DNA from: JBGOUP01 sp041477655
GTDB taxonomy: Bacteria > Patescibacteriota > UBA1384 > 2-12-FULL-50-11
Length of the DNA: 30,203 nucleotides
Direction: 5' to 3'
Assembly (NCBI GenBank): GCA_041477655.1
Contig: JBGOUP010000007.1
Span: 1-30,203 of the forward strand
The translations under genes were made by a program, and so were the position numbers. Each line of letters begins with the position of its first letter. Positions within the stretch are counted from its first letter, which is position 1. This document shows, one piece after another, positions 6,379 through 14,576 of this stretch. The notes under the pieces are model-generated. The model was not told the origin of the DNA. It saw only the letters and a program-made list of their open reading frames with translations, and made no database searches.

Positions 6379-6379
6379 G

Positions 6380-7183
6380 GTGACTCCCCGACAAAAGCCT
6401 ACTAACAGTCACTCGCCCAAAAAGAGTCTTGGCCAACATTTTTTGACTGACTCAAATATTCTTAATCGAATTGTCGAAGTAGGGGATTTTTCTGCTGACG
6501 ATGAGGTTGTTGAGATAGGTTCGGGGCTTGGGTCACTAACCTTGCCTCTGTGCCAAAAAGTTAAAAAAGTAATTGCCATCGAATTGGATCGGGATTTAGC
6601 CGAAGATTTAAGGCGTAAAAATCTTAAAAACCTGACAGTTGTCACCGGTGATGCCTTAACAATTGACTGGCAAGTTGATATAGCCCGAGGATACAAACTC
6701 ATCGGCAACATTCCTTACTCAATCACTTCGCCGCTCATTCGCAAAATCCTGTCATTGAAACCTGGCCCGTCTGAAAGTGTTTTGCTTATACAAAAAGAAG
6801 TAGCCGATCGAATTATGGCTCAACCGGGCAGCTCCGAGCGGGGACTGCTAACACTATTAGTCGAATCTCGGGCCAAGGTTGAAAAAATATTTAATATTAA
6901 GGCTGGCAGTTTTAACCCGCCGCCAAAGGTTGAATCTACTGTTATTCGTCTGACCCCGTTAGACAAACCGGTTTTTGCCCAAATTTATTGGCCTGGGATC
7001 GAAGCCGGATTTCGTCACAAACGCCAAACCCTAGCTAATGCTTTAAACAAAGAACTTGGCATTAACAAATCAGAATTGCAGCTGTTGTTTCGTAAATGTG
7101 GCATCAGCGCCATGGCCCGGGCCGAGAATTTAACATTAGAAAATTGGATCGATTTATCCGACGGCTTGCAGAATAAAGTCTAG
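6380..7183 (+). CDS. rsmA: 16S rRNA (adenine1518/1519-N6)-dimethyltransferase RsmA
   Basis: Dimethylates two adenosines in helix 45 of 16S rRNA using S-adenosylmethionine late in 30S assembly. 267 residues, normal length. Motifs: KKSLGQHFLTD at the N-terminus, SAM loop EIGSGLGSLT, acidic ELDRDLAEDL, the catalytic GNIPYSITSPL, and the C-terminal FRHKRQTLANAL. GTG start one base after the previous stop, so it is probably cotranscribed with the YabE-like gene. Confidence 0.96.
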   Translation: MTPRQKPTNSHSPKKSLGQHFLTDSNILNRIVEVGDFSADDEVVEIGSGLGSLTLPLCQKVKKVIAIELDRDLAEDLRRKNLKNLTVVTGDALTIDWQVDIARGYKLIGNIPYSITSPLIRKILSLKPGPSESVLLIQKEVADRIMAQPGSSERGLLTLLVESRAKVEKIFNIKAGSFNPPPKVESTVIRLTPLDKPVFAQIYWPGIEAGFRHKRQTLANALNKELGINKSELQLLFRKCGISAMARAENLTLENWIDLSDGLQNKV

Positions 7184-7204
7184 GCCTAACCGGCCTCAAT
7201 CAGG

Positions 7205-7210
7205 TACAAT
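7205..7210 (+). promoter_or_regulatory. -10 box for a leaderless metG mRNA
   Basis: TACAAT ends 6 nt before ATG 7217, placing the transcript start on or next to the start codon. No good -35 and no Shine-Dalgarno of useful strength. Confidence 0.55.
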
Positions 7211-7216
7211 TGGAGT

Positions 7217-8647
7217 ATGTCCAAGCCAATTTTGATTACAACTTCAATTGCATATGTAAATGCGCAACCGCACGTTGGGCATCTTTTGGAGTTGCTCTCG
7301 GCCGATATTCTCAAACGTTTCTATCGGGCAAAAGGCGAGGAGGTATTTTTTCTAACCGGCACCGACGAGCATGGTGTGAAAGTTGCCGAAGCGGCCAAGG
7401 TGGCTAGTGTTTCAAGCCAAGAGTTTGCCGATCAAAACTCCAGGAAATTTGCCCAACTCAAAGCCGATTTTTCTATTGATTACGACTATTTTGTTCGAAC
7501 AACCGCTCCTGGCCATGTTGAATTTGTCCAAGAATGCTGGCAGGGGCTCAAAGATAAAAATTTACTTGAAAAACGGACTTACAAGGCCAAATATTGCTCC
7601 GGTTGCGAGGCCTTTAAGACAGAGTCGGAGCTGGAGAATGGCCGATGCCTGATTCACCATATTGTGGTCAGTGAAGTTGAGGAAGAGAACTACTTTTTTA
7701 AGCTCTCCCAGTTTCAAGACCAGGTTTTGGCTTGGCTAAAAGCTGGGTCAGTTTATCCAGCTGGACCTCATCAAGAGATAACCAGTTTTGTCGAGGCAGG
7801 GTTGACCGATATCAGTGTTAGCCGACCTAAAAGCAAAGTTCCTTGGGGAATTGAGGTTAAGGATGATCCCGACCAAATAATCTACGTTTGGTTTGAGGCG
7901 CTCTTAAACTACCTCTCTGGGCTAAAGCTAGCCGGCAAAGAAATTAACAACTACTGGCCGGCTGACGTCCAAATTATTGGTAAAGATATTTTACGGTTTC
8001 ACGCCGCCATCTGGCCAGCCATTTTGATCGCCCTAGACTTGCCGCTACCCAAAAAAATCCTAGTTCACGGCTTTATCAATGTTGATGGTAAAAAGATGTC
8101 CAAAAGTTTAGGTAACGTTGTTGGCCCCGATCAATTACTGGAGCGTTATGGCAGTGAGGCCACTCGCTATCTGCTGTTTCGCCAGCTCTCCTTTTATGAC
8201 GACTCTAATTTTGTCTGGAGTGATTTTGACGCGCTCTATAACGGTGAGCTGGCTAATGGCTTGGGTAATTTAGTGGCCAGAACAGTTAGCTTGCTGGCTA
8301 AGTTTCAGGAAAAAATCGACGTTAGAAAATTGCTTGGCCAAAGCCAGCAGGAGCTTGAAGCTAATAAACAGGAAATTCTCCAAGAGAGCGGACTAGAGAC
8401 TTTTGATTTTGCCAGCGAACTAGAAGTAATTAACGGCCTAATAAAAAAAGCTGATCTCTGGATAACCGAGAATCAACCCTGGACTTGGGGCAAAGAGGCA
8501 GATGAAACCAAGATTAAAGAGTTAATTGAGGCGTCTAACCTTTGTCGGATTGCTTGGTGTCTTTCGCCATTTCTGCCCGACACAGTCAAATCGCTCAAAA
8601 ATCAGTTGACCACGCTTGAGTCAAAACCGCTCTTTCCTCGGTTATAA
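7217..8647 (+). CDS. metG: Methionyl-tRNA synthetase
   Basis: Charges tRNA-Met with methionine. 476 residues: class I catalytic domain with the HIGH-type HVGH (19-22), a zinc-knuckle-like insert with CSGC and a later GRCLIHH (about 127-146), KMSKS near 293-297, and a helical anticodon-binding domain (VWFEALLNYLSGL precedes it). It stops after the anticodon domain and lacks the C-terminal tRNA-binding (EMAP-like) extension of many MetRS. Order metG-DMT-tatD keeps the common metG/tatD association. Confidence 0.96.
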   Translation: MSKPILITTSIAYVNAQPHVGHLLELLSADILKRFYRAKGEEVFFLTGTDEHGVKVAEAAKVASVSSQEFADQNSRKFAQLKADFSIDYDYFVRTTAPGHVEFVQECWQGLKDKNLLEKRTYKAKYCSGCEAFKTESELENGRCLIHHIVVSEVEEENYFFKLSQFQDQVLAWLKAGSVYPAGPHQEITSFVEAGLTDISVSRPKSKVPWGIEVKDDPDQIIYVWFEALLNYLSGLKLAGKEINNYWPADVQIIGKDILRFHAAIWPAILIALDLPLPKKILVHGFINVDGKKMSKSLGNVVGPDQLLERYGSEATRYLLFRQLSFYDDSNFVWSDFDALYNGELANGLGNLVARTVSLLAKFQEKIDVRKLLGQSQQELEANKQEILQESGLETFDFASELEVINGLIKKADLWITENQPWTWGKEADETKIKELIEASNLCRIAWCLSPFLPDTVKSLKNQLTTLESKPLFPRL

Positions 8648-8684
8648 CTTGCCAAGTGGCGATTAGTTTCGCACACTAAGGTAA

Positions 8685-9527
8685 ATGATTGCCGCCTTTA
8701 TTTCTGCTCTAGCCGCCTCAACCAACCTTGTCACCGACAAGTTGCTCTTGTCGCGACATCGCATATCTTTGCGGGTTTTTCTGCCGATCATATTTATTTT
8801 CCTGTTTGTTTTCACGGCCATCCTGACTCCCTCTTTTGGCACGGTCAACTGGGACGTGGCTCTGTTGTCCAACAGTATGTTCCTGGTTTTCTTGATGATT
8901 GTCATCGCCATCGCTTGGAATGTTTTGTTCTACCAAAGTGTTCAGGCGGAGAAGGTTCACGAACACGAAGTAGTGGTAATGATGGCGCCACTGTTCACAA
9001 TATTGCTTGCCGCCGCCTTTTTCCCAGAAGAATTCGAGCTACGTATTTTCATCCTGACTCTCATCTCTAGCCTAGCTCTGTTTTTTGCTAAAGCCGAGAA
9101 AGCTCATATTACCACCAGCATTACGTCTTATAACCTGATTCTTGGAGTGGTTTTGATGGCCACGGAGAATGTGATTGTCCGGGAACTTCTTTATACCTAC
9201 AGTCCAGTTGCCCTTTATGCCATTAGGACGCTGTTTTTGGCTGGATTTTTCATGATTTACTATCGGCCACGCTATGCCCAAGTCAGCGCTCGTCACTGGT
9301 GGTGGATTGCCGGTTCGGCCGTGCTGGGCGTGGTTGAGATGTTGGGCAAGTTCTATGCTTTTAGCACCGTCGGCATCGTTTACACGACCCTAATCACCAT
9401 GTTAGCGCCGCTGGTTATTTTCTTGGCATCGTGGGAGTTACTCCACGAAAAAATTAAACCTCGAGTTCTGATCGCTTTTGTGGTGATCATGGTCTGTGTC
9501 ATCATTGCTACCTTTATCAAATTTTAA
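8685..9527 (+). CDS. DMT-superfamily (EamA-like) membrane transporter
   Basis: 280 residues, almost entirely hydrophobic, with about ten predicted membrane segments in two similar halves, as in drug/metabolite transporters of the EamA type. Segments include VFLPIIFIFLFVFTAIL, FTILLAAAFF and VLIAFVVIMVCVIIATF. The substrate cannot be read from sequence. The stop TAA shares its last base with the tatD start. The first ATG after metG is used; there is no obvious Shine-Dalgarno. Confidence 0.8.
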   Translation: MIAAFISALAASTNLVTDKLLLSRHRISLRVFLPIIFIFLFVFTAILTPSFGTVNWDVALLSNSMFLVFLMIVIAIAWNVLFYQSVQAEKVHEHEVVVMMAPLFTILLAAAFFPEEFELRIFILTLISSLALFFAKAEKAHITTSITSYNLILGVVLMATENVIVRELLYTYSPVALYAIRTLFLAGFFMIYYRPRYAQVSARHWWWIAGSAVLGVVEMLGKFYAFSTVGIVYTTLITMLAPLVIFLASWELLHEKIKPRVLIAFVVIMVCVIIATFIKF

Positions 9528-10321
9528 TGCCGGTTAGTCTCATTGATAGCCACGCCCACCTGGATTTTTCGGATTTTGACGACGATCGGATTGAATTAAT
9601 CAAACAACTTGAGCAAAAAGCCATTGGTGTTATTAATCCGGCCACCACTGTCAAGTCAAACCTAGCCATTGATCGGCTAACGAAAAGTCAACCAAGCATC
9701 TGGGGAGCTGTTGGTTTGCACCCAACCGACATTAAGGAAGATACGTTAACTAAACTGCCAACATTGATTGACAGCTGGAAAGAATTGATTGCCAATAATC
9801 CAAAGATAGTTGCAGTTGGCGAGATTGGTTTGGATTATTACCACCAAAACTCTCAAGAGCAGGCTAATCGCCAGCGGTCAGCTTTGCGTCAGCTCGTAAC
9901 CTTCGCCCTGGAAGTGAAGTTGCCGGTCATCTTCCATTGCCGTGATGCCTACGGCGACCTGTTGACCTTGCTGGCCGATTATCCCGACCTCAAAGGCGTT
10001 ATTCACTGTTTCAACGGCAGTCTTGTCCAGGCTCAAGCCTTCATATATAAAGGTTTTCAGATCTCATTTACGGCCATAATTGGCTATCCAAAAAATCAAG
10101 ATTTAAGAGAAGTGGTCAAGACTCTGCCGTTGGAGTCAATGCTTGTTGAAACTGACTCGCCGTTTTTGGCACCCCAAAGCATTCGTGGCAACCGAAATGA
10201 CCCGACTCAAGTCTTGGAAGTAGTGGCCCAGATTGGTCAAATCAAAGGAATCTCAACCGAAGAAGTTAAACGAGCCACCCTTGAAAATACTCAAAGCCTG
10301 TTTGGTTTAACCAATAATTGA
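9527..10321 (+). CDS. tatD: TatD-family metal-dependent hydrolase / DNase
   Basis: 264-residue TIM-barrel amidohydrolase-fold enzyme; relatives are Mg-dependent 3'-5' exonucleases. Metal ligands are visible: DSHAHLDF near the N-terminus (H-x-H), GEIGLDYY (Glu), IFHCRDAY (His), VIHCFNGS (His) and VETDSPFLAP (Asp). All expected ligands are present, so it should be active. Overlaps the upstream permease by one base. Confidence 0.93.
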   Translation: MPVSLIDSHAHLDFSDFDDDRIELIKQLEQKAIGVINPATTVKSNLAIDRLTKSQPSIWGAVGLHPTDIKEDTLTKLPTLIDSWKELIANNPKIVAVGEIGLDYYHQNSQEQANRQRSALRQLVTFALEVKLPVIFHCRDAYGDLLTLLADYPDLKGVIHCFNGSLVQAQAFIYKGFQISFTAIIGYPKNQDLREVVKTLPLESMLVETDSPFLAPQSIRGNRNDPTQVLEVVAQIGQIKGISTEEVKRATLENTQSLFGLTNN

Positions 10322-10338
10322 TAATCTAAAGAAGAAAG

Positions 10339-11313
10339 ATGAATTGGGTTGACTACACGATTCTGGCCGTCTTTATTTTTTACCTCTTTGAGGGCATCCG
10401 CCGAGGTTTTATTGAGCAAACCCTGGAATTGATTGGCTTTTTTGTGACCGTCTTTTTGGCTCTCTGGCTGTATCATCCCTTGAGCGGTTGGGTAATTACC
10501 CATACCGGTATCGAACAACTTGGCGCCGAGCCGATCGCTTTCTTTTTGAGTTGGTTTGTCCTCCAGGTTGCCTATTCGCTACTCCTTCATTTACTTTATC
10601 CGCTTGTTCCAACCTTTATCCGTTCAAATCTGCCCAACCGTCTGGCCGGGCTCATTCCGGCCTTTCTCAAAGGTTTCATTTTGGTTTCGATCATCCTGAC
10701 AATTATTATTATTTTGCCGGTGCCAGCCAAGTTGAAATCGGAGATAGACGATTCGGTTATTGGCAGTCGCTTCGTCGCCCAGTCTTCAACCGTTGAGCAG
10801 TATCTGAACAAAGTATTCCATCGGGACGTCAAGCAAAGCCTAACTTTCCTAACCGTGGCGCCCCAGACAGAACAAATTATCCCGCCGACTGAAACGGTTG
10901 ATCTTAAATTTAAGGCCACCGACGTCACCGTCGATACTCAATCGGAGCGAAAAATGTTTGATTTGGTCAATCAGGAACGTCAGAAGGCTGGCGTGCCGTT
11001 GCTGAAATGGGACGAAAAACTGGCCGACGTAGCCCGAGCCCATTCCAAAGATATGATGGTTAACGGCTTTTTTTCTCACACCGGGCTTGGCGGGGACTCG
11101 CCCTTTGACCGAATGGCCAAGGCTGGCATTGTCTTTAAAACTGCCGGGGAAAACATTGCCTACGCCGCCACTGTTGATCTGGCTCACAACGGCTTAATGC
11201 GTTCGCCTGGCCATCGAGCCAATATTTTAGACAAAGACTTCGGGACAATTGGTATTGGGGTTATTGACGGCGGCATCTACGGCAAGATGTTTAGCCAAGA
11301 GTTCACTAATTAA
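10339..11313 (+). CDS. CvpA-like membrane domain fused to a CAP/SCP extracellular domain
   Basis: 324 residues. The N-terminal ~150 residues form a CvpA (colicin V production) type membrane domain with four segments (WVDYTILAVFIFYLFEGI, FFVTVFLALWLY and others). A linker of ~50 residues follows. Then comes a CAP domain from about residue 205: MFDLVNQERQKAG, LADVARAHSKDMM, FFSHTG, GENIAY, SPGHRANILD and IGIGV. The CAP His and Glu pockets (SHTG, GENI, GHRANI) are intact. The CAP part should face outside the cell. Its target is unknown; a role in envelope maintenance is inferred. A GGCG/CGCC terminator follows. Confidence 0.88.
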   Translation: MNWVDYTILAVFIFYLFEGIRRGFIEQTLELIGFFVTVFLALWLYHPLSGWVITHTGIEQLGAEPIAFFLSWFVLQVAYSLLLHLLYPLVPTFIRSNLPNRLAGLIPAFLKGFILVSIILTIIIILPVPAKLKSEIDDSVIGSRFVAQSSTVEQYLNKVFHRDVKQSLTFLTVAPQTEQIIPPTETVDLKFKATDVTVDTQSERKMFDLVNQERQKAGVPLLKWDEKLADVARAHSKDMMVNGFFSHTGLGGDSPFDRMAKAGIVFKTAGENIAYAATVDLAHNGLMRSPGHRANILDKDFGTIGIGVIDGGIYGKMFSQEFTN

Positions 11314-11339
11314 TTTTAGAAAAATCAAAGTCAAATCTT

Positions 11340-11364
11340 TGGCGACTTTCAGCCGCCATTTTTT
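11340..11364 (+). terminator. Intrinsic terminator after the CvpA-CAP gene (hairpin A of repeat copy R1)
   Basis: TGGCG (11340-11344) pairs with CGCCA (11354-11358), then TTTTTT. In position it equals the leading hairpin of the other R copies. Confidence 0.65.
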
Positions 11365-11507
11365 GTAAGGGCCAGGGGCTTAATTGCGAAGCAGCCCCTA
11401 GGCCCCTACAACCCCGTACCCTGCACGCTACCCACGGGGGTAAGGAGAAAATCCCGAACAGTTGCCGGAAGTGTCGCGGTCACTGTTCAGGACTTTCGGT
11501 CGGCAGT
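11340..11507 (+). repeat. Structured intergenic element, copy R1
   Basis: Three hairpins. A: 11340-11358 with a T run. B: a long stem (11363-11380 with 11393-11411), one bulged base, loop ending GCGAAGC. A conserved single strand follows (ACCCCGTACC, then GCACGCTACC). C: GAACAG (11455-11460) with CTGTTC (11483-11488), inside GAAAATCC/GGACTTTC, loop containing CCGGAAGTGTCGC. Occupies most of the gap before mnmA; the remaining 80 bp hold a TATAAT at 11544-11549 that may serve mnmA. Confidence 0.8.
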
Positions 11508-11587
11508 CCAGACAGAATCGGAAAAAATTGCTAAAATTAACCATATAATCATGATTACATCCATATTTCTCACCACTAGGGTTCGAA

Positions 11588-12793
11588 ATGAAAAGTAAGG
11601 GCCGGGTGGCGGTGCTGATGAGTGGCGGAGTAGATTCATCGGTGGCGGCGGCTCTACTTAAGCACGATGGCTACGATGTTTTTGGCGTCTACATTCTTGG
11701 CTGGACTGGCACCAGTGACTTTCCTTGCAGCTGGCAAAAAGAAGAAGCTGACGCCAAAGCAGTGGCTAAACAGCTAAAAATCCCTTTTTATACTATCAAT
11801 GTTGAAGAGACCTACAGCAAAGTAGTGGTTGATGCCTTTGTTGACGGTTATCGCCAAGGTCTAACACCAAATCCGGACATTCTTTGCAATAAAGAAGTGA
11901 AATTCGCCGCTGTTTGGCAGGCCATTCGCCAATTTGAGCCAGATTTTTTAGCCACCGGACATTACGCTCACCTTCGGCGAGAAGCACGAAGCACGAATAT
12001 CGAATTACGAAACGAGGAACCGTATATCCAGCTTGAAGAAAGTAGTCAGTCGCCAGCAGCCGCTATCTTCAAAGCCAGAGATGAAACGAAAGATCAAAGC
12101 TATTTCCTATGGGCGATTGATCGAGCAATTCTGCCCAAACTTATCTTTCCCTTAGGTAATTTAACTAAAAAGGAAGTCCGGATCATGGCCAAAGAAATGG
12201 ACCTGGTCACAGCCAGCAAAAAAGATAGCCAGGGTGTCTGTTTCATGGGTCAGTTCAAAGTCGGCTCATATCTTCGCCAAGCAATTCCAACCAAAAAGGG
12301 CCAGGCCCTCTTGGGTGATGGGCGAGTTATTGCCAATCACGATGGCGTCCAGTTTTATACCATTGGCCAACGACTCGGAGCCGGTTCGGTATCTTGGACT
12401 GGCGATGCCCCACCGCTGTTTGTCGTGGCCAAAGACATTGCCAGTAATCGCTTGGTTGTTGGCACAGATGCCCAGACCCGATCCTCAACGTTGGTAGCTT
12501 CTGAAGTTAATTGGTTAAGCGATCAGCCGAAAACCAAGTTTGTGGCTTGGGCGAAAATCCGCTATCGTCAGGAAGATGTTCGCGTTATCGTCTCCAAAAC
12601 TGGGGATTCATTGCTGGTCAAATTCGATGATCCAGTTCGCGCCATCACTTCCGGTCAGTCGATTGTGTTTTACGACGGTCGAGGCCAGCTACTCGGTGGG
12701 GCAATTATTCAATCCGTTCCAGAGCAGGAAAAATTAATCAAAAAACTCAATGAAAAAACTGCCTCAACTTCTCCAGCGCCGTTACGTCACTAG
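11588..12793 (+). CDS. mnmA: tRNA-specific 2-thiouridylase MnmA
   Basis: Thiolates U34 of tRNAs for Lys, Glu and Gln using ATP and activated sulfur. Motifs: PP-loop MSGGVDSSVAAALL, GVYILGW, DFPCSWQKEEADA (a CSW-type insert), TPNPDILCNKEVKF with the catalytic Cys, TGHYAHL, KDQSYFLW, and SQGVCFMGQFK with the second catalytic Cys. The C-terminal barrel carries FYTIGQRLG. 401 residues, longer than many relatives. Part of the excess is an in-frame repeat-like insert at 11979-12016 plus Ser/Gln-rich residues just before the KDQSYFL motif. Overlaps ctpA by 44 nt. Confidence 0.95.
   Translation: MKSKGRVAVLMSGGVDSSVAAALLKHDGYDVFGVYILGWTGTSDFPCSWQKEEADAKAVAKQLKIPFYTINVEETYSKVVVDAFVDGYRQGLTPNPDILCNKEVKFAAVWQAIRQFEPDFLATGHYAHLRREARSTNIELRNEEPYIQLEESSQSPAAAIFKARDETKDQSYFLWAIDRAILPKLIFPLGNLTKKEVRIMAKEMDLVTASKKDSQGVCFMGQFKVGSYLRQAIPTKKGQALLGDGRVIANHDGVQFYTIGQRLGAGSVSWTGDAPPLFVVAKDIASNRLVVGTDAQTRSSTLVASEVNWLSDQPKTKFVAWAKIRYRQEDVRVIVSKTGDSLLVKFDDPVRAITSGQSIVFYDGRGQLLGGAIIQSVPEQEKLIKKLNEKTASTSPAPLRH
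11979..12016 (+). repeat. In-frame GAAGCACGAAGCACGAA-type repeat inserted in mnmA
   Basis: GAAGCACGAAGCACGAATAT and the following degenerate CGAAT/ACGAAAC units are low-complexity and resemble dispersed repeats I associate with Patescibacteria genomes. They encode REARSTNIELRNE between HYAHL and KDQSYFL, a surface loop in the family. Confidence 0.6.
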
Positions 12794-13910
12794 AACCCTG
12801 ATTGTTGTCAGTTTATTACTGCTGTTCGCCGCTGGTTTTTTGAGCGGCACCGCTTTTGAGCTACGCAGTCATGGGCTTGATCTATCTAAATTTTGGACGG
12901 TTTACGATCTGGTCAAGAACCAATACGTTGGTTCGGTTAACTCTGTTGATGCTGTTAACGGAGCCGCCAAAGGGTTGGTTGATAGCCTGGGCGACCCGTA
13001 CTCATCGCTACTTGAACCAACGGCTCGTCAGGAATTAAATGATGAGTTAAGCGGAGCCTTCCAAGGAATTGGGGCTGAATTAACCGTTAAAAACAATGTC
13101 ATTACGGTGGTGGCACCGCTGACCGGCTCCCCGGCCGAAAAAGCCGGTCTTAAAGCCAGCGACATTGTAGTAAAAATTAATGATCTTTCCACGGAAAAAA
13201 TGAGCCTGTCTGATGCCGTTAGCAAAATTCGCGGGCCCAAAGGGACAACGGTTAAGTTGTCGGTTCTTCGAGGTGGCGATCAAACTCTCGATATCACCGT
13301 CCAGCGTGATGATATTCAGGTCAAAAGCGTTGTTTGGAAGATGGATGGCTCGGTTGGCTACATTGAAATTCATCAGTTTGGCGACGACACCGTCAATTTA
13401 ACCAAGCAGGCTGTTCAGGAATTATTAGTAAAAAAACCGACGGCATTGATTATTGATCTAAGAAATAACCCGGGTGGCTATCTTAACGATGTGGCGCCGA
13501 TTACCGGGTTATTTGTGCCGCCGTCAGTCATTGTTCAAGAGAAATATCGGGATGGCAAAACCGATCAGATTCGCTCCACCGACGTGCCGATTGCCCCTGA
13601 TCTGAAGTTGTTCGTTCTGACCAACGGTGGCTCGGCCTCGGCGGCCGAGATCGTGGCCGGAGCCTTGCAAGACTACAAACGAGCGACGTTGGTTGGCCAA
13701 AAAACCTTTGGCAAAGGCTCAGTTCAGGATCTAATTCCCTTGAGTGACGGTTCGGCCTTACGATTAACCATCGCTGAGTGGTTAACGCCCAATAATCGAA
13801 GCATCAATAAACAAGGGATTGAGCCAGATGTCAAAATTGACGGCGATAAAACTGCCGACAAAGATCCGGTTTTGGACAAAGCTTTGGAGTTGGCCAGAGC
13901 TAAAAGTTAG
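12750..13910 (+). CDS. ctpA: Carboxy-terminal processing protease (CtpA/Prc, S41 family)
   Basis: 386 residues. One N-terminal membrane anchor (TLIVVSLLLLFAAGF), then the N-terminal cap, a PDZ domain (about 100-180; GIGAELTV, SPAEKAGLKASDIVVKIN) and the S41 core (GYIEIHQFG, LIIDLRNNPGG). Catalytic Ser297 in GGSASAAE and Lys322 in KTFGKGSVQ, 25 residues apart, as in E. coli Prc. It should cleave C-termini of envelope proteins outside the membrane. ATG 12750 lies inside the end of mnmA in another frame, suggesting coupled translation. Confidence 0.94.
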   Translation: MKKLPQLLQRRYVTRTLIVVSLLLLFAAGFLSGTAFELRSHGLDLSKFWTVYDLVKNQYVGSVNSVDAVNGAAKGLVDSLGDPYSSLLEPTARQELNDELSGAFQGIGAELTVKNNVITVVAPLTGSPAEKAGLKASDIVVKINDLSTEKMSLSDAVSKIRGPKGTTVKLSVLRGGDQTLDITVQRDDIQVKSVVWKMDGSVGYIEIHQFGDDTVNLTKQAVQELLVKKPTALIIDLRNNPGGYLNDVAPITGLFVPPSVIVQEKYRDGKTDQIRSTDVPIAPDLKLFVLTNGGSASAAEIVAGALQDYKRATLVGQKTFGKGSVQDLIPLSDGSALRLTIAEWLTPNNRSINKQGIEPDVKIDGDKTADKDPVLDKALELARAKS

Positions 13911-14328
13911 GTTTCGGCCAAAAGTTCCTTTCTCGACCGCTCGTTTCGCTCGAAGCTACAAAAATGCTTGAAGTAATTTAGCATTTTTCGCTTCTTCCGT
14001 TCAAAAGCTCCAAGTATTCGCTTTTTCATCCAGCGAACTCCTTGCTTTTGTCCTCGGCCGCAATCCCTCGCAGGCTCGGGAACCGTGCTTGCGGTCTGCG
14101 AAAGTCGATCAAGAAACCTTTGGCTGAAAATCATATTCCCCTTTGTCGTTTTGTCATGGCCAAAGCGGAAAGTCTTTTGACTGACTTACGCAGGCGATTT
14201 GCATAGTTTCGAGCGAAAGGCTCGAAAAATCGCCGAGAATTAAAGCGAGCGAACGCTGGTTGAGCGAGCGGTCAGGAAAAAGATTTTCTGCTGACGACTA
14301 AATCTGTCTAATTTGTCATAATGCTACT
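13911..14328 (+). other. 418-bp non-coding region rich in inverted repeats
   Basis: No credible gene. Structures: AAAAATGC (13960-13967) with GCATTTTT (13981-13988); a CCGCAA/TTGCGG-type pairing around 14059-14097; TTTCGAGC (14207-14214) with GCTCGAAA (14220-14227), extended outward by GGCGATT (14193-14199) with AATCGCC (14228-14234). The two ends are imperfect inverted copies of each other: GACCGCTCG near 13935-13943 against CGAGCGGTC near 14265-14273, with flanking similarity. It could be a folded RNA or a decayed non-autonomous mobile element. I did not find hallmarks of RNase P RNA, tmRNA or SRP RNA. Confidence 0.5.
14317..14322 (+). promoter_or_regulatory. -10 box for a leaderless small-gene mRNA
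   Basis: CATAAT ends 6 nt before ATG 14329. No Shine-Dalgarno. Confidence 0.5.
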
Positions 14329-14553
14329 ATGGCCGACTCGTTAATCACTCTTGATGAAGCCGAGGAAGTAGCTAAGGCTCCGGCCATTAGCAAACTTCGT
14401 CTGCCACTGATTATTTTGCTTGGCGCGGCCAGTATTATTGCCGTCACCTTTTTTGTCATGATTATTTTTACTCTTCGCGGTAGCAAAACCGGGGTTCAAA
14501 CCATCTTTCCTTATCTAAACCAGCAATCCACTCAAGGCTTGCAGAAGCCCTAA
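14329..14553 (+). CDS. Small single-pass membrane protein, function unknown
   Basis: 74 residues: an acidic N-terminus (LDEAEEVA), a strong membrane segment (LPLIILLGAASIIAVTFFVMIIF, here residues ~26-48), then a short polar tail rich in Gln, Ser and Pro. Not recognised. It has its own -10 box, lies 23 bp before lemA in the same direction, and may work with the envelope proteins LemA and HtpX; that is inferred from position only. Confidence 0.65.
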   Translation: MADSLITLDEAEEVAKAPAISKLRLPLIILLGAASIIAVTFFVMIIFTLRGSKTGVQTIFPYLNQQSTQGLQKP

Positions 14554-14566
14554 AAATGGCGTAATT

Positions 14567-14572
14567 TATACT
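14567..14572 (+). promoter_or_regulatory. -10 box next to the lemA start
   Basis: TATACT ends 4 nt before ATG 14577, so the transcript would start inside or at the start codon. Possibly the mRNA instead comes from the upstream small gene. Confidence 0.45.
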
Positions 14573-14576
14573 CATC

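Noticed and set aside
13907..14134. Minus-strand frame of 75 codons in the non-coding region
   Set aside because: No start signal, composition follows the hairpins beneath it, and no recognisable domain.
13911..14328. RNase P RNA, suggested by GCGGAAAGTC near 14165
   Set aside because: The partner motif near the 3' end and the conserved core are not found; one short match is not enough.
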